Source: Orbilia blumenaviensis (lineage: Eukaryota; Ascomycota; Orbiliomycetes; Orbiliales; Orbiliaceae). From it: a stretch of DNA of 64,000 nt. The notes below the pieces were generated by a model. The model ran no database searches. It had not been told where the DNA came from and saw nothing but the letters and a program-made list of their open reading frames with translations. Where the stretch lies: positions 434,001 to 498,000 of the forward strand of contig JAVHNS010000016.1 of NCBI GenBank assembly GCA_036872755.1, read 5' to 3'. The translations under genes and the position numbers were made by a program. Positions 46,653-56,779 of the stretch are shown here, in pieces (the first letter of the stretch is position 1; the number at the start of each line of letters is the position of its first letter).

Positions 46653-48862
46653 ATGGAGCAGAGTCAGGAAGATACCGGCAGCGCTGGAGAAAGAGAGTTA
46701 AATCCCCTTCGGCACGTATCGCCAAAGCCCCCTGCTAACGCAGGCTCTAAGGAGTTCCAGCGAGACATGCAGCTCATGGAGCAGCGTTTAGCACCTCGAC
46801 TGTCAAGCTCGAGAGCTCGCGCCCTTCATTTAGAGCAAGAGTTGTTGTCGGGGAAACTAGCCAAAGTCTCTAACCTTAACGCATCTTCCTCAAAGGCGTC
46901 CAAAGGTAGGCGTACACCGGCCCCACAGCTTCCTGGGTTGAGAACTGTGATCGTTCCTGCACCGCCCCTCGGAACGGGACGAACTCATCCCTCGGATCTT
47001 CCCATATTGGACCCCCTCGACCAGTTTGAACAGAGACTTCTCTCTCCAGAGCCAGCTTCTGTTGCACTGCCACTGTCCCCAACCAGCGCTGACCTTTCGA
47101 GGTTCTTAGTGCTCTCTTCGCCTACCCGAGAAACATCGACCCCGGGATTGGAGACATCTACTCCCACAGCAGGACGAGCGGCACTTGTTACCACTCCTGG
47201 GTTAACGTCTGGGCAAATAACGCCGCCGCCTCGTCCTACACCACCTCCATCAGCACCTGGTCGGAGCGACCGGAGAGCTCTACCTCGCGAGTTCTCAAGA
47301 ACCCCAGCTGCCCCCAGAGTTAGCATTCAAGCACGAGAGACAGATGCCCCACGAACCGCCCCACCGAGGGGACTGGTTACGTATACCCGTGTCGGCCGTA
47401 AAGTACCCGGTTCTGGACCTCGTGAAGAAGTTAAGACTGCCATTGATACTGGGACAACCGCTACCACTCAGCAGCGGGGAAGTCGCCGGGTCCCCCCGAC
47501 GCTTATCTCTGCTCCTACTGGCAGAGCTTCTGAACGACCTTTTATGGTTGATGTTCGACCAGCTGCAGGGCCTTCCAAGGGACCTAAATTACAGCAAAAT
47601 TTGGACCCGATGTTCTTAAATACTCCAACTCAACATTCTAAACCTACTAAAGTTACGGTTCCAACTACGGCGAAGCCTATATCGCTTCTGTCACCTGAGA
47701 ACACGACACCCTTTCCTGGCCTACGAACGAGCCATAACATTCGAGACACTCTCAGAAAGGTTGCGGAAGAAACCCCGAAAGGTAGCTCCCAGATGACTAC
47801 TCCAGCAGAGTCTACAGTCATCAAAAAGAGCATCGATTCGTCGCAATTGGATGAGTACCTACCAGAAGACGCTCTGTGGAAAGACGCTCCATGGATGCAG
47901 ATGGAATCGACCATCGCAGAAAGCTCCCGCGATCTGGACACCCAAAACATTCTAAATAGTTCGTTACTGGCTGACAAAGACGTCTACGAAACTGGAATCA
48001 AGTCAGTTGCTAAGGGTAAAGCTTTGCAGAGCTCCACCGCAATCACAAAGGAAGCCCCAACCTCTCAAGAACTGTTACTGCCTGGCCCAAGCCACACTAC
48101 CCTCGGATTGGTAAGTCTAACATCCGCGCTGGGAGCCCTGGAAATCTATAGATTGCTAATGTTAAGACGGCGACCGTCCAACAGCCAGACATGGATTCCT
48201 CCAAGGATTCTGTCCATATCTGTTCAGAAACTACTGTGAAAAAAACCCTCGAATCCCTCGAGAGTCTCCGGGGGGCAATAAAGCGTCTTGAATCCATGAT
48301 GAAAGACTACCGGAAAAATCTCAAGATAGACGCAAAGGAAATAGAACGTGGCCAGAAACTCTCATCGTGCCTTGACTACGGCACCAACGAAGAGCCGGTT
48401 CAGAGCCAACGCCACCACGCTGATCGCATTGGGTCATTAGTTCAGGACCTCCGAAACAAGGAAGAAGTTTATCGTAGAGACCTCGATAACCTTTACCGTC
48501 TCGATGACCCTCAAGACGACCTACTCTCTGACTCTTTGGACCCTATCGTGGCTCGATCGGATGAGCTTAATCAGAAAATCTCTTCGAGCGATAGACTATG
48601 TCTCCAAGATGCCCTAGAGAAACTTGGCTATAAGAAAGGCAAAATGAAGGATTTTTTGGACTCCAAGGCCGATGTAGTTCGGCTTTTCGGACGGTCCCCG
48701 ACTCCTATCATTCCTGAATCAGGTGGAGAGGAAGAAGACGAAGCCGAATATGAACGAACCTTCATGACCGATCCCGGAATGACACCACGCCTCAAGGGTA
48801 AACTTAGTCAACTGGGCCAGCAGGAGAAACTGGAGAAGATAGGAAAGAGTCGCCACCACTAA
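46653..48862 (+). CDS. Unrecognised protein: long disordered N-part, helical C-part
   Basis: Two exons, 46653-48110 and 48167-48862, 717 residues. I do not recognise the family. Residues about 1-80 contain a short helical segment (EFQRDMQLMEQRLAPRL and RARALHLEQELLSGKLAKV). Residues about 80-480 are rich in Pro, Ser, Thr and Arg, with runs such as TPPPRPTPPPSAPGRSDRR, and are probably disordered. The C-terminal 230 residues are predicted helical from their heptad-like pattern: TVKKTLESLESLRGAIKRLE, SMMKDYRKNLKIDAKEIERG and VQDLRNKEEVYRRDLDNLYR. They are followed by EKLGYKKGKMKDFLDSKADV and an acidic SGGEEEDEAEYERTF. The layout is that of a scaffold, septal, nuclear or kinetochore-type protein, but that is only inference. 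The acceptor could also be at 48150, which would insert five residues in frame. Confidence 0.7.
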
Positions 48863-49587
48863 TCATCTAGCAAGGATCTCATTAAAAATGGGACTATCAA
48901 AAAGTTATGAGGAGACTGGCATAATAGTGCTTGCGGATAGAGCAACGGACTGTGCCGAATAAACTCTTGTCTTCTTGTCTTCTTGTCTTCTTTTACCAGG
49001 TGTTGTGTTCTATCTAGACATTCTTCTGAGGTCGTGCACAGCCGAAGTTTACAATGGCATATTATTTAGAAAAAGTTTTATGGAGGATATTCGAATGGGG
49101 AACGAATGTCAAGATTGAATTTAACTTTTACTTCTAAATTCTTTTGTCCCATGCCCGCATCCAAGTAGCCACCGACGTCACTTTCACACCCCGGTACTTA
49201 GTAGTAGACAGCCATCCGGTCTCCCTACTATAGCGGCATCGACAATGGTTTGACGAATGATCGATATCCTAAATAGTTGTATATCTATACCTAAACTACA
49301 CTTGTAAATGAAGTTTAGATGTCAGTTAACCAGGTTCCCCTAGAACGAGTAAGCGGATAGCACTTACACATTGCAGCGCGTCAAGTGGTAAACAAATAGC
49401 GATCTTATATCATGGTATACCAGGTATTGATTATTTAATTATGATAAATTTAATCAAAGTGCCAAGTCATTAAATTCATTAGTGGAAATATATATTACAT
49501 AGAAATGCCAAAGCTCATAAAAGGCAGGTCAATACTTGGTTGATTAATAGAGAAAATATTGTAATGGAAAACGATATCAGAACAGGA
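48863..49587. other. Convergent intergenic region
   Basis: The flanking genes converge. A poly-A signal AATAAA lies at 48958-48963, 96 bases after the stop of the preceding gene, and a short tandem repeat follows. The right half is the AT-rich 3' flank of the kelch gene. Confidence 0.55.
48966..48992. repeat. Tandem repeat, 8-bp unit CTTCTTGT
   Basis: About 3.4 copies of an 8-base unit directly after the AATAAA signal in the 3' flank of the gene at 46653. Confidence 0.85.
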
Positions 49588-51735
49588 TCATGTTTGCGGT
49601 GCCTTGGGTAAGTCGGGGGGTGGAGGAAGTCGAGAATCCCGGTCTGCAAGTTCTGCGTGTGGCACATCGGCGGGGAGCTCAACCGGGTGCGTCCAGTCTC
49701 CAGTAGGAAGTTCCATTACATTCTGGGCTGTAGCATATCCACCAGGCAGCTCTGAACGACTGATAGCATCCGCTCCTAGCTCCTGCGGCGGGCCGGTCTG
49801 GCCTTGGTGGTCTTTGTATGGATCCTGTTTCGCCTCCTTGCTAGGTTCGGGTACGGCAGCGGGCAATTCCGCTTTGCCAATAAATCCGTTAGGATCATCC
49901 CCTTCCGTTATCTGACGTTTCCTGTTTCTCGTCCATCGATACAGGAAGAAGAGTCCTCCAATCGCAATGAGTACAGCCGCAATCGCGATTCCAACTATTG
50001 CCCCTGTAGGTAAACCACTATCGCCCGATTCAGATGGTGGAATCGATGAACCAGTAGGCCCTGTTGACGTTGGATCGGGCGGTGATGTATTGATGGGTAC
50101 TCGGAGTATTTCTGTCAAAGTTGGGTCTGCGAACCCATCTAGGGGTTGCCCCATGGTTGCGCCACCAGTTGGGCCGCCTCCAATCACCGCCCGGATTCTC
50201 TCAGGTACCTCGTAGTCCATTACTTCGGGGTTATAGTCTTCTAGCCATGTAACAGTATTAAGGTCCATAAAAAACCCCGCACTCTGATTGATGTCGCAGT
50301 CTGTGGGACTAACAAATGACCTCTCTCCCACGGTCTTTAATTTCGATCCACCAAAGATCATGAGTTTATTGCCCTTGATCAAATGGCAAGTTGAGCCAAA
50401 CCGTCTCCCGGGGATATGCCGGGCAGTAGACCCTCCCGCGGAGTTATCGAGGAGGACCCAAGTGAAGGATGGGATGTTCAGAGCCCATAATTCGGAAAGC
50501 GGGAGTTCATCGTCATCCGATATACCTCCGTACATAAGCATCTGATAACTGGAGCCATCAGGCGCCGCCACCATGGCTGTACACGACCCTCGTCGCGGTG
50601 AAGGTATTCTATTTTGAAATCCAGTAAGGGGTTGGTCGTACCATATACCAGAGCGGGAGTCCCAGATCCGAGCTATATCAAACTGCGAGTTCACTCTATC
50701 AACCTCGCCACCCGTGTAAACAAGAATAGTCCGGTTGTTCAGTTTCAAAGCACCCATCGCGCCATCGCCAGCGGTGACACCCCACGGTAAAGTGCTGTTC
50801 CTCCAATCACCCGATCCAAAACTCAGAAATGTTCCTGTAGGATCCTCATCCACTAACCCACCCACAATATATCCAACATTCTCGTCTTCGTCAAAATAGT
50901 TGTTCCGAGAAGAAAAGAATCTACTTTCCTCTGAAGAGTAAGGTGAACTAATGTCAAAAGCACCGCTAGGTCCGTCGAAATCGCCGAATTCAGGGCCGCT
51001 TGTTTTATTGCTGGCTAGCGAAAAACGTATCTCGTTTCCTCTCCCGGCGGCAGTGATGTTTAGAACCGGATGCCCGAGTGTGAGTAGCATAATACCCCTG
51101 GTTCCGTTATTTGAATACTCCTTGCGTACAATATTCCAAAAAATCGGGTTTTTCCGTTGTGGAATGTCGTTGTACTGGTTGTTGTATGAAGCGACTGTCG
51201 ATACCCGGGCCCCAAGATCGGCAACGGTAAAAGATTCATTGAGAGAAAAGTAACGTAACCAAGGGTCTGGTGGAATTAGTACTTGATGGGAATACTAGCG
51301 GCGCCGCCTTTGAGGAACAATATTTCGATAAGTGGATGTACATACTGTTGCCTTCTGATATAGTGATAGTGTCGCTTGAAGCTGCAGACCCAACCTTATA
51401 GGCTGCATTGCCCTGAGCTATATAAAATTGATCTCTGAAAATGATCGCTATTCCCAAAGAAGATCGATCCGATTAGTATAGAACATAAATTAAGCGCACA
51501 TAAATTGTCTCGTAGACCAGACGCGTCGTACACATAAAGGCTTGAGTTAACCCGCGCTCATGGTTCCATATAGTTTGGCTATATATACCAAGGGGTATTT
51601 GAATAGAACCACGATTGGCCGCCATATGTACAAGTCTAGGCATGGATGCATCACCAAGTTCGACTTACCCGCATGATTGAAAAACGAACAGGAGTCCTCC
51701 GCGGGATCGAGGGCGGTAACATTGAGGGTCGACAT
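49588..51735 (-). CDS. Kelch-repeat single-pass membrane protein (paralogue A)
   Basis: Three exons in coding order, 51735-51669, 51447-51346 and 51266-49588; 615 residues. The large N-terminal part is a kelch beta-propeller: strands such as NVGYIVGGLVDEDPTGTF, RTILVYTGGEVDRVNSQF, SYQMLMYGGISDDDELPLSE with LWALNIPSFTWVLLD, and NKLMIFGGSKLKTV show the Gly-Gly plus spaced aromatic pattern. One membrane helix follows at about 479-501 (AIVGIAIAAVLIAIGGLFFL) with a basic stop-transfer (TRNRKRQ). The 114-residue tail is Pro-rich and repeats ELP (AELPA, SELPG, MELPT, VELPA). No signal peptide is visible at the MSTLN start, odd for a propeller expected outside the cell. Exon 1-2 and 2-3 junctions have the same phases as the neighbouring paralogue, which supports the model. 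Confidence 0.85.
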
Positions 51736-52385
51736 TAAAATTAAGCTTGAGGCTCAAAACTGGGAACGCTTATCTGCGCCTGCGGCAATCCAAGGTCGTG
51801 TGGCCGATGCGGCTCTTCAAATACTAAAATAATAAAATTTGGTGAAAGGTTCTATAAAAAAAATAATAAAATTTAGAAAATTCATGCGCATGCATACGTT
51901 GCTCAGGCGCGAAGCGGGTGCAGATGATATCGCGAAAAACGAAGAGAAAGAGTCCTTGATCAAGAGACTGGGCGGTCTGACGGTTTTAATCTTTCACTCC
52001 TTTGATCAACTGAAACTTGATTCTGCTGGTTCCCGATCAATTGAGCCTCCCTCCAATCTCACCTCCTTGTTGTGCCGTGCATACGCGTTACACATTCGAC
52101 CAGTATTATAGGCTTGGCAAGTCTCTTCGATTCATTCATCCAATAGTATTGCGGTTCTTGCAGAATCAATTACTTAATCAAGTTAGCGGCTATACCCTAG
52201 CCGCTGCGTATTATCGCAAATCAAGTCGGAATTTGGAAGCTGCAACTACTTGAGCCACTGGTATGTGTGCAGACTATTAATACTCCAGGTAAGCTCGCGA
52301 AAGTGAGGTGTGGCGTTCAAAAAAAAGCGTTCACACATGTGCAGATGCATGGTGCGCTAGTGCGTTGGTTCCCCCAATGTTGAAA

Positions 52386-52407
52386 ACACATATCTGCAGA
52401 TATGTGT
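52386..52407. repeat. Perfect 22-bp palindrome
   Basis: The arm ACACATATCTG is followed at once by its exact reverse complement, centred on CTGCAG. It lies about 650 bases upstream of the start of kelch paralogue A. Confidence 0.92.
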
Positions 52408-52913
52408 CTATAGCCATGGTCCAGGTCTGGAGGTTTTGAGATCGATGGTGCTGTTTGCTAAGCTGGTGCTATGTTTTGGGACCGAGACCATGTTTGTCCT
52501 ATACCCACCATTACGGTGCCTCAAACTGCTATTTCGATATTCAATCAGGGCGTATATATGAATACAACACAATCAAGCAATTAGCCGTGGTACTAATGGT
52601 TAAGTTTTAGAATTGCGGGGAACGCGCGCAGTACTCCCTGTCATTTATTTCCCGGTGTTAATATCCGTAATTTAAATATAAACCTACCAGATATTTGAAT
52701 TCTCGATAATTTCTATAATATTTCTTTCGCAAGTAGTGAGCAATTGATATTATGATCCGATACCCTTGAAGTATGCTCCGATCATGCCGGCCAGACTAAG
52801 CCACATAGAATCTAGAATTCTTGAATATCTACTATATATACATCTCCCTATGCACCACGCAACGCCCGCTTAAAAATATAGATAAAAAAATATAATAAAC
52901 CGATCGAACGGAG

Positions 52914-52944
52914 GAAGAAGAAGAAGAAGAAGAAGAAGAAGAAG

Positions 52945-52974
<30 letters not shown>
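52914..52974. repeat. (GAA)n microsatellite, about 20 units
   Basis: Sixty-one bases of uninterrupted GAA repeat on the plus strand (TTC on the coding strand of paralogue B), about 107 bases after the stop of kelch paralogue B. Confidence 0.97.
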
Positions 52975-52975
<1 letters not shown>

Positions 52976-53080
52976 TTAATCATCATGCATCGCACCGGCC
53001 TCAATGGTCCAAATCCAAGAAATTGAGAGACAAGAATCGAATCGTACTGATATTTGTGTAATATAAGAGGCTCGGAGTGT

Positions 53081-55116
53081 TCAATGTTGTGGCTGAGGAG
53101 CACTTGGTGGAGTCGGCGGTAGGGGTAGTTCGTGGTCATTATCAACGACTAAACGAGTCGCAGAATTTGGGCTTCCACCCGCACCTGGACCGAACGGCGA
53201 CTCAAGTTCGTGTGCATACGGGTGTCCGGGTGTTGCGAGCTCATAAGAATATACTACTTGTGGCTGTCCCTGTGACCCGCCGAGTGCAGTATCTTGGTAG
53301 TAACCTGAATTTTGGTTTTTATAATATGATAGGTGATATTGGTAGTTGCCGCCTTCAGGCAGTGCAGGGAGTTCACTTCGACCGCCCACTGGAAGGTCAT
53401 CGACTATTCCGTTCAGTTTTGTATTTCCATTCAGAAGCATTGCTTTCCTCCTTTTCCTCACACAGAAGAACGCTAGAGCTGCGAGAGCGACCAGTAGAAG
53501 ACCGCCTAAAACGCCTCCAACAATTGCGCCTACTGGAACAGAAGATGGAGAGGCATCTCTCTCAGGAACCTGGGATGTTGATCCAGGACCGGGTGGCTGT
53601 GTACCGTTGGGGTTTATCGCTCGGGTTCCGTTTATAGCAAATATCGTGGCTAGAATTTCGTTTTCGAATCCTCCTGGCGGGGCTAAAAGATTGGCACCAC
53701 CATAACCATTTCCTCCCAACACGTCAGATATGGGAGGTGGGACCGAATAGTTCGATTTGTTTGCGCTTCCTTCAAATGTATCGAGCCATGTCAAGGTATT
53801 TAGGTCCATAAAATATGCGGCACCTCCATCTGGTTCACATTCCGCAGGTTGCGACGCTACCGCGGCCTTCTTTCCTCCATAAACTAGAAGATAATGGTCC
53901 TTCACAATATTACACGACGCTGCGGATCTTTGACTAGGAGCATTTCCCTCTCTCGAGTTATCCAGAAGAATCCACGTAAAAGAAGGGATATTTAGGACCC
54001 ATAGTTCGCTAAAATACTGTGAATTTCTACTGTCGTCCATCGACCCGCCGAACATGTATATTTGATGGCTCGATCCATCGGGTGCAGAGACAACGGCTGT
54101 GCAACTGTCCCCACGGGTACTGGGCGCCGTGCCGGTGATATCCTGGGTGTACCAATCTTGGGTTTCTGTGTCGTAGATCCGTGCATGGTTCATGGCAATG
54201 TAGCTTCCGTTAACGTACCCACCAACGTGAATATGTACAAGGCGCTCGTTGAAAAAAATGGATCCCATAGCGCTATTGCCATGTGAGGTTCCCCAAGGAA
54301 GTGTCCTGTTAGTCCAAGTTCTGTCGTTGAAATCGAATGTGATAAAACTATTGGTTGGAGCCGTGTTAACCGAGCCACCGACGATATATCCCACCCTCCC
54401 GGTAGTGTCGTAGAAAGTATTTCGTGAAGAAATCAAACCAGTTTGGTTTTCCAAGGCCAGCTGTCCACGCCCCCATTTGTCGAAGAGATTGGTATTATCT
54501 CCGTAATCATTGAATACGTTATCCTTGTAGGTACCAACCCAAAGTTCTCCCGGTGCTCCTGGGTTATAATTCAATTCATCCTCAAGAACTAGGCTTTGCC
54601 TAAATACAGTGCCGCCCATCGACAAGAGCAATTGATTCGAGCTATCTTCGAACCACAGTGACGGATTTATCACCTGAGGTATGTTTTCCGGGTATTGGGT
54701 CCTATTGGTAACCACTTGGACGAACTCTCCACTTCTTGCTACGTCTATCGTTTGGGACAGGTTTATGAACCGCAGGTGTGGGTCTACCATAAGATGTTCA
54801 AAATACCGTCAGTTGACCTTCTGGATATTATATCCGACTCGACACGGGTTGAACTTACTGCCCCCTGATTTTCTCCTGCTATTTCGAACGTAAGTCGCAT
54901 ATCCTTGTAATATGTATAAATGATTATCAACGACGATGGCTGACGCGCGACAAGTTAGCATTATTCCTTAATTCGTGTATAATCTTATTCCTTTTTTTTT
55001 TTTGTTTATTTTACTAGCGAAGGCTTGTACATGCCTTAAGACTTACTGGCATGAGCGTAGAGGGCGCAGAATTCCGCTATGGGGTCGTAAGGTCGGTTTT
55101 CATCTGACGTCGACAT
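53081..55116 (-). CDS. Kelch-repeat single-pass membrane protein (paralogue B)
   Basis: Three exons in coding order, 55116-55047, 54939-54859 and 54783-53081; 617 residues. The start MSTSDENRPYDPIAEFCALY matches the layout of paralogue A, and both go on to a 'DN(H/Q)LYILQG'-like first strand made by splicing (here TIVVDNHLYILQGYATY). Kelch strands include RVGYIVGGSVNTAPTNSF, RLVHIHVGGYVNGSYIAM, HQIYMFGGSMDDSRNSQY with LWVLNIPSFTWILLD, and DHYLLVYGGKKAAV. The membrane helix is at about 468-492 (GAIVGGVLGGLLLVALAALA) with the stop-transfer RKRRK. The 125-residue tail is rich in Tyr, Gly and Pro, with SELPA, YELAT, HELES and HELPL motifs. No signal peptide is visible in this model; an acceptor-like CTAGCAG just before the ATG leaves room for an unseen upstream exon. 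Confidence 0.85.
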
Positions 55117-56779
55117 TGCTGCTAGAATTCCGTGCAGGATTCGGTAGAGCGGATGCGATTAATCGACACTTTTGTTACGTAAAGTAACCTTCTAGAGCAT
55201 ATGCGTAGTGCCTATGTCTATGCAATGAAACATCTAACCAAAAAGGAAAGTAAAACAGAAACGCCAACAGCGAAATCCTTAGATTCGCGGGTATCGAAAC
55301 AACATAAGGAAACGATGCGATAGTTACGTTACTCAGAAGGAGTAAGTAGCGCTATAAACTCTAGAATGTCGCGTCGGACCAGAAATATTTAAATATATAT
55401 ATATTGACAGGAAAATGCCCAGCGTGTGCATGTATGAGCAAGGTTCCAGCATGCCCTGCTAGTGTACCGTCTCATTGTTCTAATTTGAATTATTCTGGGC
55501 CGTCCCATGCACAATCAGCATTGTCCCGACAGTTGCGGCTGCTTTGGAGGATCTTGGAAATCTCGTATTGGCTATCCGTGCATACTAAATTTGGGAGAGG
55601 GAAAACTGTGCCTCGCGCCTGCGTCTGGGACCCACTTTCCTTAAACGAGTTAGCAAGTTTATAGCCCAATCATGACTTTTGTTAAAGAAAGAAACAATAA
55701 ACAAGGACATTGCTTGCTGCCATAGCCGCTGACGGCAAGCAGGGGTCAAGATTTTAGCAAGGCAATTGGCTGATTAATTCATCCCAGTCAGAAATGGCGT
55801 ACATGCCTTAGCGAATTCTAAGGATGATGTTGAATGCCATGTTTTTAAGATGGTGCGCTCCTTTGCTTTGAATTTATCATTCAAGTACTTAGTACGGAGT
55901 ACTCGTTGGACAATAAAAAGATCGAACAACCGGCTCTCACGTCAGACCGATACCTGGCGACAACATTTTGCGTTTCTGTCTTGCGTTTCTGTCTTGCGCA
56001 TATTAGCGATCTATAGATATCTTGCCGGCGTGACCCACCACACTTTGCACAACATCTGGGTTCGAAATAAAGTTTGAAACGCGGAAAGCAGAATATAGTG
56101 CTGGCCCAGACTCGGTCCCGACTTTTTAGACTAATCGGAGTATATATATAGCCGACAGTGAAGGTTTCACAGTTGTGGCGTCCATATTTGAATTTTAGAC
56201 TTTGCACTAGCGAAAACTTGGTTTATTCTATTGCACCATCTACGAATCAAGGTTAATCACGATTGTACCCGAACGGCACGGTTGGGGAACAGCGGCAGTG
56301 GGACTCGCCATACACTTCCTGATTATAGTATCGAATGGTATCTTAATTCTTGCATCCTGCCCGTAATCGCTAACTCATCAGTAGTGGCGCAACAAAGCGG
56401 GAAGTCGAAGCGGTTTAATTGTCATTCGATGTTACAATGTCTAAATGTGTCTGATCTCTTCGGCCATCCGAGAATTGAGTTGGCCGAGGTGGGGTCGACT
56501 GCGGACATGCACAACAGCGCTTTTGTTTCAACGTAAGTAACCACAAAATCATGTGTGCCTTGCGAGGAAGGGTTTTGTCGGATGCCGGGTTTTTGTATGT
56601 GGCGATGTAATGCATGAGATATGACTTAAGGATACCAATCCTTCAGTGCACCTGATGTGGAGTCGGTATTAATGAATTTTTATCGACCAAAGGAGGCTTT
56701 GGTATATAAATCTAACTACTTTGAGTACTTAACAAGGGACGCCAAACACCCCGGTCTAAGTAACCAATACCAAACCAAT
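55117..56779. other. Intergenic between kelch B and ERG7
   Basis: About 1.7 kb holding the upstream region of kelch paralogue B and the 3' flank of ERG7. Short frames show no motif, and no RNA gene is recognised. Confidence 0.5.

Larger units (their letters stand above)
51736..53080. other. Spacer between the kelch paralogues
   Basis: Upstream region of paralogue A and 3' flank of paralogue B. It holds a perfect 22-bp palindrome (52386-52407) and a long GAA repeat (52914-52974). No gene is supported. Confidence 0.55.

Noticed and set aside
48111..48150. A 40-base intron in the gene at 46653 using the CTATAG acceptor
   Set aside because: Too short, and its only branch-like CTAAC lies next to the donor; the 56-base intron ending at 48166 is preferred, though both keep the frame.
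49604..50545. Plus-strand frames over kelch paralogue A
   Set aside because: Antisense shadows of a gene with a supported model.
53077..53705. Plus-strand frames of 119-186 codons
   Set aside because: Antisense shadow of kelch paralogue B, whose protein has clear domain motifs.
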